48,345 bases of DNA from contig PXEP01000010.1 of the NCBI GenBank assembly GCA_003566155.1, positions 1 to 48,345 of the forward strand. The letters are read 5' to 3'. Positions 1-9,354 of the stretch are shown here, piece by piece. Origin of the DNA: Candidatus Acetothermia bacterium. GTDB taxonomy: Bacteria > Bipolaricaulota > Bipolaricaulia > Bipolaricaulales > Bipolaricaulaceae. Every line of letters starts with the position of its first letter. Position 1 is the first letter of the stretch. The notes under the pieces were generated by a model. The model ran no database searches. It was given only the letters and a program-made list of their open reading frames with translations, and was not told where the DNA came from. Both the position numbers and the translations under genes were made by a program.

Positions 1-2
1 AG

Positions 3-1448
3 GGCGCGGCGCAGCTGTTCACCGGTGGATGGAGCATGCCGTCGGTGTTCCCCACGGAGGTACACAGTTGGGATCAGTTCTACACGCACCGCGTGATGCC
101 CATTGGCCTGTGGACCCACCTGGAGGACGTGATCGCCGAGTTCCCCGAGTTCGACGAGGCACAACTGGCGCTCAAGTACGATGACTACAGCACGATGGAG
201 GAGCGCGAGGAGCTCGTGGAGATCGCCTCCTGGGGCGCCATGGAGATGTCAAGCTCGATCTGGATCGTCGAGCCCGCCGGGTTCATCCCGCACAGTGCCG
301 ACTTGGGCATCGTGCTTGATATGGCCGGCGGCGTCTCCTCACAGTGGCCGTTTACCATCCACTACCACGAGGAAGGCGAGCCGGTGATCGGCGGCACGGT
401 GCAGATGCAGGCCAACCGGATGTTCGTCGAACCGTGGAACCCGGTGGATGGATCGCCGTTTACCTACGACATGATGGTTACCCGCGACGCCCTCGGTGAG
501 GGCTACATGGGTCACATGTCCCATCCGGAGACCGGGCTTTATCAACCGCAGCTCTATGAGCGCGGCGAGGTGTTCGTGAAAGAGGGGTTGCCGGTAAACG
601 TCACTGAGGATCATGTTGACCTTTACTTCGAGGATGTGGATGAAGGCATACCGGTGCCTGACGACGCGTGGGCTGACTGGGACCACGAGGAGCAGAGGTT
701 CCTGACGGCTGCCGAGCGCGCCGAGTACGATGAGAACTACGATCAGGTAGCAGCCCGCAAGTCAATCGTCTACTACCCGGACGACCACTTCGACCGGCCG
801 CTGCACGATGGCAGCACGTACGCGTTGGCCGATCACATCCTGTCGTTCATCTTCTGGTTCGAGCGTGGCCGTGAGGACGGCCTCCTCTACGACCCGGCGG
901 TGGCGGCGGACTTCGACGCAGCGTTCCCGTCCTTCAAGGGCGTGGAGATCCTCGATGAGGATCCGCTGACCGTGGCCTACTACTCCGATACATGGACCCT
1001 GGATGCCGAGAACATGGTCACCCCGTTCGCTCCCACCTACGGGACGTACGAGTGGTTCGGCTTCTGGCATATGATCGCCCTCGGCAAGATGGCCACTGTG
1101 GACGGCGAGCTTGCGTTCACCGAGGACACGGCCGAGGACCTCGGCGTGGAGTGGATGGACTACACCCAGGGTCCGAGCCTGCCCATCCTCGAGGACAAGC
1201 TGCTTGAGGCTGTGGAGGCCAACTACATCCCCTACGAGCCGACCATGGGCCAGTACGTCACCGAGGACGAGGCGCTGGAGCGCTGGACGAACCTGCACTC
1301 GTTCTACGAGGAGTACGGCCACTTCTGGGTCGGCAGCGGTCCGTTCGTCCTTAAGGACCTGGACGGTGTGGCAGAGTTCGTCCACCTGATCCGGTTCGAG
1401 GATTATCCGGACTCCGCTAACAAGTGGATGTGGTTCCTGGACAGCTAA
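3..1448 (+). CDS. ABC transporter substrate-binding protein, oligopeptide type (5' truncated)
   Basis: This is the C-terminal 481 residues of a family 5 extracellular solute-binding protein, the peptide/nickel/oligosaccharide class. Such proteins capture ligand outside the membrane and deliver it to an ABC permease. The frame is open to the window edge, and residues before the first internal Met (AAQLFTGGWS) already look like the domain interior, so the true start lies upstream. The visible part is rich in Trp, Tyr, Asp and Glu, as expected for a carbohydrate- or peptide-binding lobe, and ends with a WFLDS tail. No permease or ATPase gene follows; a stem-loop ends the unit and the next gene is convergent. 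The substrate cannot be told from sequence. The family call is by overall resemblance. Confidence 0.8.
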   Translation, partial: GAAQLFTGGWSMPSVFPTEVHSWDQFYTHRVMPIGLWTHLEDVIAEFPEFDEAQLALKYDDYSTMEEREELVEIASWGAMEMSSSIWIVEPAGFIPHSADLGIVLDMAGGVSSQWPFTIHYHEEGEPVIGGTVQMQANRMFVEPWNPVDGSPFTYDMMVTRDALGEGYMGHMSHPETGLYQPQLYERGEVFVKEGLPVNVTEDHVDLYFEDVDEGIPVPDDAWADWDHEEQRFLTAAERAEYDENYDQVAARKSIVYYPDDHFDRPLHDGSTYALADHILSFIFWFERGREDGLLYDPAVAADFDAAFPSFKGVEILDEDPLTVAYYSDTWTLDAENMVTPFAPTYGTYEWFGFWHMIALGKMATVDGELAFTEDTAEDLGVEWMDYTQGPSLPILEDKLLEAVEANYIPYEPTMGQYVTEDEALERWTNLHSFYEEYGHFWVGSGPFVLKDLDGVAEFVHLIRFEDYPDSANKWMWFLDS

Positions 1449-1478
1449 ACTGCAACCACCGCAGTGCCAGAAGGGACA

Positions 1479-1512
1479 GGGCCGCCGGTGTTCAACGCTG
1501 GCGGCCCTTCTC
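1479..1512 (+). terminator. Intrinsic terminator after the solute-binding protein gene
   Basis: A perfect 8-bp GC stem (GGGCCGCC at 1479-1486 with GGCGGCCC at 1500-1507) with a 13-base loop is followed by TTCTCTCT. It lies 31 bases past the stop codon, between two convergent genes. The tail is pyrimidine-rich rather than a pure T run, so strength is uncertain. Confidence 0.7.
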
Positions 1513-1541
1513 TCTGTGAGGGTGCACTCTCCTCCCTGTTG

Positions 1542-4268
1542 CTAGACTGTCTTCGGTGGGGTGGGTCGCGATCCGTGGACGCCCAGCCTCTTGAGGACTT
1601 CATCGATCAGGAGTATCGAGGCCGCCACGGGCACTATGCGCAGCCAGTCGGCCCAGGTGAGCGACACCGTCCCGAACAGCTCATGGCCCAGCGGCGTGTA
1701 CACCACCAGAAGTTGAAGGGCCACTGCAACACCAATGCCGGCCCATAGCCAGCGGTTGGAGAACACCCCGACGGCCAGAACCGACAAGCGCGAGGAGCGC
1801 GCGTTCAGCGCCTGGAACCATTGAAAGGCAGCTAGTGTGGTGAATGCCATGGTCATTGCGTGCTCTACGGTGCCCGCGTTCAGCGCATAGGCGAACAGTC
1901 CCAGCGTACCTATCGCCATCACCGGCGCCAAGAGCAGCATGCGGCGGAGCACCGGCATGGTTACCACGCCCTCCCCGGGTGGGCGCGGTGGCTGGTCCAG
2001 CACATCACGGTGCATGGGTTCGATGCCAAGCGGAATTGTGCAGGCTCCATCGGTGACCAGGTTGATCCACAGGATCATAATCGCAGTTAGGGGAAGCGGC
2101 AGCCCGATGATCAGCGCTGCGGTCAGCGTGATGATCTCTCCGATATTCGTAGTGATGAGGAAAAACACGACCCGGCGCAGGTTGGAGAAGATCACGCGGC
2201 CTTCCTCCACCGCGTGGACAATGGTGGCGAAGTCGTCGTCGGTGAGGATCATATCGGCAGATTCCTTGGCCACCTCGGTCCCCGCCTCCCCCATGGCCAC
2301 TCCGATGTCGGCTCCTTTGAGGGCCGGGGCATCGTTTACGCCGTCCCCAGTCATGGAGACGACCTCTCCGTGGGCCTTGAGTGCCTGGAGGATACGGAGT
2401 TTGTGGGCCGGTGTCACCCTGGCGAACACGCCGGCGCTTCGCACCCTCCGGGAAAGCTCTTCATCGGGCATGTCATCGAGTTGACCGCCGGTAACTACTT
2501 CCTCGCCACGGCTTGTAATTCCCACCTCACGGGCAATGGCCGCCGCTGTGGTGGCGTGGTCTCCAGTGATCATCACCACCCGGATGCCTGCGTGTTGGGC
2601 ATCGGCGATGGCCTGAATAGCCTCGGGGCGGGGTGGATCCACCATGCCCCAGAGGCCGACGAAGGTGAGTCCTCCCTCTACGTCATCCTGCTGAAGCTCG
2701 GTCTGCTGGTTGCTGAACTCCCTGATCCCGCCGGCCACAACCCGCAGTGCCCGACTTGCGAACTCGTCGACCTTTGCCTCGATGTTGTCGCGGTCTTCTG
2801 CTGTGAGCTCACGGCGGGCCCCGTCCTCGTAGATGTGGGAGCAGAAATCGAGCACCCGGTCCGGGGCTCCCTTGACCAGGGCCGCGGATTGCTTGTCCGG
2901 GGTCGGTCTGTGCAGGGTGGCCATGTACTTCCTGTCGCTGGAGAAGGGGATCTCCGCCACGCGTGGTCGACTGTCCGTCAGACGCTTGTCGTCCACGCCA
3001 CCTTTTCGCGCCACGACCACCAATGCTCCCTCGGTAGGGGTTCCGCGGACACGCCATGTACCATCGTCGCTGATTAGCTCGGCGTTGTTATTCAGTACAC
3101 CTATTTCCAGCAAAAGTTGCGCCTCTGGACAGAGCTGTTCCGTTCTTTGCGACTCGGCGTTGCGCTGGATTTCCCCGGCCGGGCTGAAGCCAGAGCCGGT
3201 TACGCTGTAGGTGTGCCCGGGTGTCCAGATATCGGTCACTGTCATCTCGTTGCGGGTGATCGTGCCCGTCTTGTCTGAGCAGATCACTGTGGTGGATCCG
3301 AGGGTTTCCACGGCTGGAAGGCGCCGGATGATCGCGTTCCGGCCAGCCATACGCTGCACTCCTAGGGCCAGCGTGATGCTTATTACAGCGGGCAGGCCTT
3401 CGGGTATAGCCGAAACAGCTACGGCGACGGAGAATAGGATCATCTCCATCAGCTCGAATCCTCGTAACAGCCCGATCAAAAACACGATGACCGCAAGGCC
3501 GATGCCCGCGAGTCCGAGCACGGTTCCCAAGCGGGCGAGTCGTTTCTGCAAGGGTGTCTGATCGCGTCCTGTGCTCCTGACCTGTCCGGCGATCCGACCC
3601 AGAGCGGTGCTCATTCCCGTGGCCACCACCACAGCCTTACCGCGTCCGGAGGTGATCGCTGTTGAACTCCACAGCATGTTGGTGCGATCGGCAAGCGGTG
3701 TTTTCTCGTCCAGAGTGCCCGCACCCTTGCTCACGGGGTCACTCTCTCCGGTGAGGGCGGACTCGTCTACCGCAAGCTCAGTGCTCTCCAGCACTCGGGC
3801 ATCAGCCGCCACGCGGTCGCCCGTCTCCAACACCAGTACATCCCCGGGGACGACTTGGCTGGAGGTGATCTTCTCCGGTTTCCCATCGCGTAGCACACGG
3901 GCTTGAGGAGAAGCCATGCGCTTCAGGGCATCCAGGGCTCGATCTGCCTTCCACTCTTGCACAACGCCAAGGAGCGTGTTCAGTATGACGACTCCGCCGA
4001 TGACAAACGCGTCAACGGCATGCCCTGCTACGGCGGACACGACCGCTGCCCCGAGCAAGAGGTATATTAGGGGGTGGTGGAGTTGATGGGTGACCAACTT
4101 CAGGGTGCTCTTCTCTGCCTGCACTTCCAGACTGTTGTGTCCGAACTGCTCCAGCCGATGGGGGATCTCTGGGCTCTTGAGCCCGGTTTCTCCCGAGGAC
4201 ACTTGTTGCAGAAGCTTCTGCTCCGAAAGTGCATGCCACCCGTAATCAGTGTTGTCCCTCTCTGTCAT
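1542..4268 (-). CDS. P2-type cation-transporting ATPase (Ca2+-ATPase-like)
   Basis: This is a 908-residue P-type ATPase that couples ATP hydrolysis to cation movement across the cytoplasmic membrane. It has the N-terminal cation-ATPase domain (about 5-75), actuator TGES (173-176), PEGL in M4 (289-292), phosphorylation motif DKTGT (Asp332), then MITGDH and the hinge TGDGVNDAPALK, and six C-terminal membrane helices including LWINLVTDG in M6. M4 and M6 resemble the SERCA/PMR1 Ca2+ group, but bacterial P2A pumps for other cations look alike, so ion specificity is inferred. The open frame runs to 4598, but ATG at 4268 is chosen: it has a strong GGAGGAG just upstream and the extra 110 residues are Pro/Arg/Cys-rich with no family match. 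It stands alone and converges on the solute-binding gene. Confidence 0.92.
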   Translation of the reverse strand: MTERDNTDYGWHALSEQKLLQQVSSGETGLKSPEIPHRLEQFGHNSLEVQAEKSTLKLVTHQLHHPLIYLLLGAAVVSAVAGHAVDAFVIGGVVILNTLLGVVQEWKADRALDALKRMASPQARVLRDGKPEKITSSQVVPGDVLVLETGDRVAADARVLESTELAVDESALTGESDPVSKGAGTLDEKTPLADRTNMLWSSTAITSGRGKAVVVATGMSTALGRIAGQVRSTGRDQTPLQKRLARLGTVLGLAGIGLAVIVFLIGLLRGFELMEMILFSVAVAVSAIPEGLPAVISITLALGVQRMAGRNAIIRRLPAVETLGSTTVICSDKTGTITRNEMTVTDIWTPGHTYSVTGSGFSPAGEIQRNAESQRTEQLCPEAQLLLEIGVLNNNAELISDDGTWRVRGTPTEGALVVVARKGGVDDKRLTDSRPRVAEIPFSSDRKYMATLHRPTPDKQSAALVKGAPDRVLDFCSHIYEDGARRELTAEDRDNIEAKVDEFASRALRVVAGGIREFSNQQTELQQDDVEGGLTFVGLWGMVDPPRPEAIQAIADAQHAGIRVVMITGDHATTAAAIAREVGITSRGEEVVTGGQLDDMPDEELSRRVRSAGVFARVTPAHKLRILQALKAHGEVVSMTGDGVNDAPALKGADIGVAMGEAGTEVAKESADMILTDDDFATIVHAVEEGRVIFSNLRRVVFFLITTNIGEIITLTAALIIGLPLPLTAIMILWINLVTDGACTIPLGIEPMHRDVLDQPPRPPGEGVVTMPVLRRMLLLAPVMAIGTLGLFAYALNAGTVEHAMTMAFTTLAAFQWFQALNARSSRLSVLAVGVFSNRWLWAGIGVAVALQLLVVYTPLGHELFGTVSLTWADWLRIVPVAASILLIDEVLKRLGVHGSRPTPPKTV

Positions 4269-4607
4269 ATCCTCCTCCACTGCGCCCAGCATACACGGGG
4301 GAGGTTCGTCGAACCAATGGGACCTCCTACGGCGCTCGGGCGAAGCGTGCCCGGCAACAAGCTCTCTCTGGCTGGAACAAGAGCCGGGTTCGGGTTGCCC
4401 CTGTACACCACTCTGGGCTACGCTCAACGGGCGACTAAAGGGGGGTAGGCGTGAGCACAGCTTGGGGTGACCTGTGGGCTCGGGGAGGCGTACCCGATAT
4501 TCGAGTGGAGGAAGGCATGCATGCCAGGCGGTGAGGGGATTATGCCTGTGCGCCGTGGCCCTTATGAGGAAGCAGTGAATCCCCGGCCCATTGCGCAAAG
4601 ATCACGT
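4269..4607. other. Divergent intergenic region between P-type ATPase and fabF
   Basis: This 339-base spacer holds the upstream regions of two divergent genes. Open frames crossing it on either strand are out-of-family extensions of the flanking genes. Three upstream in-frame starts for the right-hand gene (ATG 4521, ATG 4542, GTG 4575) have purine-rich SD-like stretches just before them, so translation could begin up to 29 codons earlier than annotated. No clear -35/-10 pair was found. Confidence 0.5.
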
Positions 4608-5867
4608 ATGATGCCGCGACGCCGTGTGGTTGTTACGGGGATCGGTCTGGTGACGCCGATCGGTATAGGACGCTTTGATTTCTGGGAGAGTGCCCTAGCG
4701 GGAAGGAATGGTATCTCGCGTGTGTCAGCGTTTGATCCTACCGCGTTCCGCTCCCACATGGCTGGTGAGGTCAAGGATTTTTCTGCCCACAAGTGGATAG
4801 ATGGAAAGTCCGCACGTCGAATGGACCGGTTCACTCAATTTGCGATGGTGGCAGCGGACCATGCCATACGCGATGCGCACCTCGAGGAAGGTGCGTTCGA
4901 TTGCTGTCGGGCAGGGGTCATTGTAGGATCCGGAATCGGTGGCGCACAGACGATCGAAACCGAGCACTGTGAGCTTCTGGCCAAAGGCCCGCGGGCACTG
5001 GGGCCGTTCGTGGTCAGCAAAGTGCTAATCAACACCGCTGCTTGCATGGTCTCCATTAGATACGGCCTTAGGGGCCCGCTATCGGCTCCTTCGGTTGCCT
5101 GCTCCACCGGGGCCAATGCTATCGGCGACGCCTATCGAATCGTGGAGAGAGGAGATGCGGATGTTATGCTTGCCGGAGGGGCAGAGGCCAGCGTGACTCC
5201 AATGCCGTTTGCCAGTTTCTGTGCCACACGATCCATGTCCACCAGGAATCACGATGCCGAGCACGCAAGTCGTCCGTTCGACCAGGATCGTGACGGCTTT
5301 GTCATGGGAGAGGGAGCAGGCGTAGTGGTCCTGGAATCTTTGGATCATGCGCTTGGTCGAGGTGCCCCTGTCTATGCTGAGCTCGTGGGCTACGGGAATA
5401 CGGCGGACGCACATCATTTTACCGCTCCTGCCCCTGACGGGGACGGGATGGTACGCGTAATGAGGCAAGCGCTCTACGATGCTGACGCCGATCCAGGCAG
5501 CGTTGAGTACATTAACGCTCACGGCACGTCCACTGTGCTCAACGACAAAACGGAAAGTGCAGCGGTGATGAAGGTCTTTGGCGAGCGTGCATACAGCCTG
5601 AAGATCAGTTCTCTTAAATCCATGATTGGGCACCTCCTCGCCGCTGCCGGCGCAGTGGAATTTGCGGCCACTGTACTCAGCGTTGCCACCGGGTGGGTGC
5701 CTCCGACAATCAACTATGAGCACGCCGATCCGGACTGTCCCCTGGACTACGTTACGCATGGAGCGGAGGAGATAAGGCCGGAACTCGCCATGAGTCAGTC
5801 GTTCGGCTTCGGGGGAGGAAACGCGTGCCTGGTTGTGAAACGATACGTGCAGGAGGGGGAAACGTAA
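4608..5867 (+). CDS. fabF: 3-oxoacyl-ACP synthase II (KAS II)
   Basis: Condensing enzyme of type II fatty-acid synthesis: decarboxylative Claisen condensation of malonyl-ACP with acyl-ACP in the cytoplasm. The Cys-His-His triad is complete: Cys165 in SVACSTGAN, His305 in NAHGTST and His342 in SMIGHLLAAAG. The glycine-rich C-terminal SFGFGGGNA is also present. Length is 419 residues from the chosen start, close to the usual ~412. That start (MMPRRRVVVTG) fits the family N-terminus but has a weak SD; upstream in-frame ATGs at 4521 and 4542 have better SDs and would add a basic leader. The stop codon overlaps the start of the next gene (TAATG). No acpP, fabD or fabG is nearby, so this may be an extra or specialised KAS rather than the housekeeping cluster. 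Confidence 0.93.
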   Translation: MMPRRRVVVTGIGLVTPIGIGRFDFWESALAGRNGISRVSAFDPTAFRSHMAGEVKDFSAHKWIDGKSARRMDRFTQFAMVAADHAIRDAHLEEGAFDCCRAGVIVGSGIGGAQTIETEHCELLAKGPRALGPFVVSKVLINTAACMVSIRYGLRGPLSAPSVACSTGANAIGDAYRIVERGDADVMLAGGAEASVTPMPFASFCATRSMSTRNHDAEHASRPFDQDRDGFVMGEGAGVVVLESLDHALGRGAPVYAELVGYGNTADAHHFTAPAPDGDGMVRVMRQALYDADADPGSVEYINAHGTSTVLNDKTESAAVMKVFGERAYSLKISSLKSMIGHLLAAAGAVEFAATVLSVATGWVPPTINYEHADPDCPLDYVTHGAEEIRPELAMSQSFGFGGGNACLVVKRYVQEGET

Positions 5868-6949
5868 TGGAAGTTCCCAAGCTGCGCATCGGGGAACTGA
5901 CAGCTGATGTTCCCATAGTGCAAGGCGGGATGGGTGTACGTATCTCCATGGCTTCGCTGGCTGCGGCGGTGGCGAACGAAGGGGGGATAGGCACCATCTC
6001 CAGCGTGGGACTCGGGGATCTGGAACGGGGAGGGCAAGAGTACGAGCGTATCTCTAGGGAGGCGCTGCGGGAAGAGATCCGCAAAGCCCGCTCTATGACC
6101 GACGGGCTCCTGGCAGTGAACTTCATGGGGGCGTTGAGCAATGTGGAAGACCTGGTGGGCACAACAGTCGAAGAAGGAATTCGACTGGTGGTCTTCGGCG
6201 CTGGACTGCCTATGAGGTTGCCGGAAATGGTCCCCGATCCTTCTGTCTATCTTGTCCCCATAGTCAGCTCGCCGCGCGCCGCCGAGCTCATCCTCCGTGC
6301 TTGGGCAAAACGCTACAAGAGAACGGTTGATGCGCTCATCTTGGAAGGCCCCCTTGCGGGAGGGCATCTGGGCTTCTCCCCCGAGGAGCTTGACCACTCA
6401 GACGATTTTGCCCTGGAGAAGCTTCTTCCGGCTCTACTGGACACCGTGCGTCCGTACGAAGAGCGATTTGGTAGAAAAATCCCGGTCATCCCGGCGGGAG
6501 GCATCTTCGATGGTCGGGACATCGCTCGCCTGCTCAAGCTCGGCGCGGCAGGGGTGCAGATGGCGACGCGATTCGTCTGTACATGGGAATGCGACGCGGC
6601 CCAAGAGTTCAAACAGGCGTATGTAGAGGCCAAAGAGGACGACATCGTCATCATTAAGAGTCCGGTAGGGCTCCCTGGACGCGCAATCCGCAACAAGTTC
6701 CTGGCCGAACTGGAGCAAGAGGGGAACAAGCGGGTACAGTGCCCGTACCGTTGTCTCACAGTGTGCAAGGCGTCCGAGGCACGGTTCTGCATCGCGAAGG
6801 CTTTGCTCACATCCTACAGAGGGGATGTGGAAAACGGGCTTGTCTTCTGCGGCCAGAACGCACACCGTATACAACGCATCGTCTCTGTACACGAGCTTAT
6901 GAGCGAGCTCATGAGCGATCTTCGCACTGCGTTGGAGGAAGAACTGTAA
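5867..6949 (+). CDS. NAD(P)H-dependent flavin oxidoreductase, nitronate monooxygenase/FabK family
   Basis: A 360-residue TIM-barrel FMN enzyme of the 2-nitropropane dioxygenase/FabK superfamily. Visible features are the N-terminal PIVQGGMGV, GPLAGGHLGF with the conserved His167, and the phosphate-binding IPAGGIFDGRD and GAAGVQMATRF. A cysteine-rich C-terminal segment (Cys292, 296, 300, 308 and 328; CPYRCLTVC) marks the subgroup often seen in anaerobes. AGGAGGGGG lies 7 bases before the ATG, and the ATG shares one base with the fabF stop, so the two are translationally coupled. The pairing with KAS II makes an enoyl-ACP reductase (FabK-like) role attractive, but nitronate oxidation or another flavin reaction cannot be excluded. 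The Cys cluster might bind metal or Fe-S. Confidence 0.85.
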   Translation: MEVPKLRIGELTADVPIVQGGMGVRISMASLAAAVANEGGIGTISSVGLGDLERGGQEYERISREALREEIRKARSMTDGLLAVNFMGALSNVEDLVGTTVEEGIRLVVFGAGLPMRLPEMVPDPSVYLVPIVSSPRAAELILRAWAKRYKRTVDALILEGPLAGGHLGFSPEELDHSDDFALEKLLPALLDTVRPYEERFGRKIPVIPAGGIFDGRDIARLLKLGAAGVQMATRFVCTWECDAAQEFKQAYVEAKEDDIVIIKSPVGLPGRAIRNKFLAELEQEGNKRVQCPYRCLTVCKASEARFCIAKALLTSYRGDVENGLVFCGQNAHRIQRIVSVHELMSELMSDLRTALEEEL

Positions 6950-7050
6950 CCGCTGGCGTACCGTTGGGGAACGTGTAGTGGAGAGACTCATATTGTCCCT
7001 GGAGTTGCTGGGTAACGTAGCGTCTATAATTGGCGGAGGAGTGGCGACGG

Positions 7051-9339
7051 ATGTCTCAAACGGAGCGAAGGCTAGCAGCGATTATGGTCACTGACATCGC
7101 AGGCTACACTGCGATGGCTCAGAGAGACGAGAACCTGGCTCTGGAGATCTTGGAGGAGCACCGGTCGGTACTGCGCACCCAGTTTTCCCGCCATCGCGGC
7201 CGGGAGGTCAAGTCGATGGGAGACGGCTTCTTGGTCGAGTTCTCCAGCGCGCTGGACGCGGTGCAGTGTGCCGTTGACATTCAACAGGCCCTGCATTCGC
7301 GCAATGCGGGTCTGCCGGAAGATCGGCGGGTGCTGGTGCGGATCGGCGTTCATGTGGGCGATGTGCTCGACAGAGAGGGAGATCTATTTGGTGACGGGGT
7401 GAACGTGGCGTCGCGTATCGAGCCGCTCGCCCGACCCGGCGGTGTTTGTGTATCGCATCAGGTCTACGGCTACGTGCGCACCAACATGCGCGTTCCGTTC
7501 GTCAGCCTTGGAGAACAGGAACTGAAGAACGTCACCGGTTCAGTCGAAGTGTACCGTGTGGTCTTACCGTGGGAGGAGCAGCCTAAGGCCGAGGCGGAAC
7601 GTACTCGGGTTGCGGTGTTACCCTTGGCGAACATCAGCCCGAACTCGGAGGATGCCTACTTTGCAGAGGGTATGACCGGAGAGCTTATTTACACGCTGTC
7701 TCGTGTTCCTTCCCTGCGGGTCATAGCACAGACCTCCGTGATGAAGTACAAGGACAACCGCAAGAGCGTTGCCGAGATCGGCCATGAACTCAATGTGGGA
7801 ACGGTGATTGAAGGAAGCGTCCGCAAGTCCGGCCAGCGGGTGCGCATCATGCTTCAGCTGATCGATGCCCGCACCGAGGAACACCTGTGGTCGGAAGCCT
7901 TCGATCGCAATCTGGAAGATGTGTTCGACTTGCAAACCGAGGTCGCACAGCAGGTTGCGGAAGTACTGCAGGTTGAACTGCTAGGGCGGGGCCGTCCGCG
8001 GGCTTGTCACCATACCGCTCCGGATATGGAAGCGTACATGCTATATCTCCAGGGGCGGCACTTCTGGAACAGACGGTCGGAATACGGGGTCAGGCGTGCG
8101 ATCGAACTGTTCGAGCAGGCGATCGAAATCGACGGCTGCTATGCGGCTGCTTATGCCGGCCTGGCCGACACATATGTGGTGTTGGTGAACTGGGGCTACG
8201 CGTCGAAGAAGGATGCGTTGAAAGAAGCGCGTCGAGCAGCAGAGAAGGCCATTACGCTGGATCCCGAACTGGCCGAGGCGCACGCATCGCTCGGGCTCGT
8301 GTTATCGGAGGAAGACGAGGATCTCTCCCGGGCCGAGGAGGCGTTTCGCAAGTCCATCGAACTCAATCCCAGCTACGCTCCTGCTCACCACTGGTTGGCC
8401 AACGTCTTGTTCGCCACAGGCAGAACTGAGGAAGCACTGGAAGAGGCGCTTAAGGCACTCCGCCTTGACCCCTTGTCGCCGACGATCGCCACCGTGGCCG
8501 GGGACTATTTATACCACGTTGGCAGATATGACGAGGCGATTGCTCAGTGGCGCCGGGCGCTGGAGATCGCTCCGGGCTTTGTCCGTGCCAGGATGTCCTT
8601 GGCGAATGCTCACGAAGCTGTCGGAGACTGGGAGCTCGCCGAAGGAGAGCTCAAACAGGCGATCGCCACTGATCCTGAGAGCCCGCAGCCTCGGGCCGCG
8701 TACGGCGAGCATCTGCTCCGGTTGGGTCGTACAGAGGAGGCGTTGGCTGAGCTGCGCAAGGCAGCTGAGGATACCGGCGGCCCGTTTCCCACCTATCATT
8801 TCGGATTGGCCTTGGTGTTGGCGGGCGCTGAGGACGTGGCGCACTCCTTGCTGGACAGATTCACGGCCCGAGATGACGACTGGCCGGGGCTGCGCCTGGC
8901 GGTGTTGCTTGGCGACGCTCTCGCGGGCCACTATGATCGCGCCCTCGAGCGTTTTGATGAGCTCAAACGCGCATACAATCAGCAACGCCGGAGGCTTGTC
9001 TACGAGATTGATGCCCTCAGCGGCCTTGTGGAGGCGGTCGGGGGGTACCATGAGAAAGCCCGTGCCAGGCTAGAGGTTCTGGAACAGGCAAGCGATGATG
9101 TCGTGCCTAAGACCTTGGTGGGGCTGACGTACTGCTGGCTCGGCGAAATCGAGCGAGGCTTCTCCGAGCTATCCGAGGCGGTGCGAGCGCAGGAATCCCT
9201 GGTGCGGATGATCAAGGTGCTCCCGCTTCCGGCGCGAGCCCGAGATGACAAACGCTATAGCGAGCTTCTCCAGTCGCTGAATCTGCCGGCTGAAGAGTCC
9301 TCGCGTACCCCCTCCTCCAAACAGAGGGAAGATGAGTGA
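7051..9339 (+). CDS. Class III adenylate cyclase fused to TolB/FlgO-like domain and TPR repeats
   Basis: A 762-residue signalling protein. Residues 1-175 form a class III nucleotide cyclase: metal Asp15 (VTDIAGYT) and Asp58 (MGDGF), substrate-selecting Lys54 and Asp111, transition-state Asn118 and Arg122 (VNVASR). All catalytic residues are present, and the Lys/Asp pair predicts ATP as substrate and cAMP as product. Residues about 185-310 match the TolB N-terminal/FlgO-like fold (RVAVLPLANIS, VIEGSVRKSG). Residues about 330-760 are TPR-type helical repeats (for example PSYAPAHHWLANVLFATGR). No signal peptide or membrane segment is seen. ATG 7051 follows GGAGGA by 10 bases; a TATAAT at 7025-7030 lies just upstream without a good -35. 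It ends 15 bases from convergent fpg. No CRP-like receptor is in the window. Confidence 0.9.
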   Translation: MSQTERRLAAIMVTDIAGYTAMAQRDENLALEILEEHRSVLRTQFSRHRGREVKSMGDGFLVEFSSALDAVQCAVDIQQALHSRNAGLPEDRRVLVRIGVHVGDVLDREGDLFGDGVNVASRIEPLARPGGVCVSHQVYGYVRTNMRVPFVSLGEQELKNVTGSVEVYRVVLPWEEQPKAEAERTRVAVLPLANISPNSEDAYFAEGMTGELIYTLSRVPSLRVIAQTSVMKYKDNRKSVAEIGHELNVGTVIEGSVRKSGQRVRIMLQLIDARTEEHLWSEAFDRNLEDVFDLQTEVAQQVAEVLQVELLGRGRPRACHHTAPDMEAYMLYLQGRHFWNRRSEYGVRRAIELFEQAIEIDGCYAAAYAGLADTYVVLVNWGYASKKDALKEARRAAEKAITLDPELAEAHASLGLVLSEEDEDLSRAEEAFRKSIELNPSYAPAHHWLANVLFATGRTEEALEEALKALRLDPLSPTIATVAGDYLYHVGRYDEAIAQWRRALEIAPGFVRARMSLANAHEAVGDWELAEGELKQAIATDPESPQPRAAYGEHLLRLGRTEEALAELRKAAEDTGGPFPTYHFGLALVLAGAEDVAHSLLDRFTARDDDWPGLRLAVLLGDALAGHYDRALERFDELKRAYNQQRRRLVYEIDALSGLVEAVGGYHEKARARLEVLEQASDDVVPKTLVGLTYCWLGEIERGFSELSEAVRAQESLVRMIKVLPLPARARDDKRYSELLQSLNLPAEESSRTPSSKQREDE

Positions 9340-9354
9340 ACGACACCGACTCGG

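Noticed and set aside
4269-4598. 110-residue N-terminal extension of the P-type ATPase frame
   Set aside because: Its composition is unlike the family, and a strong SD sits just before the internal ATG at 4268.
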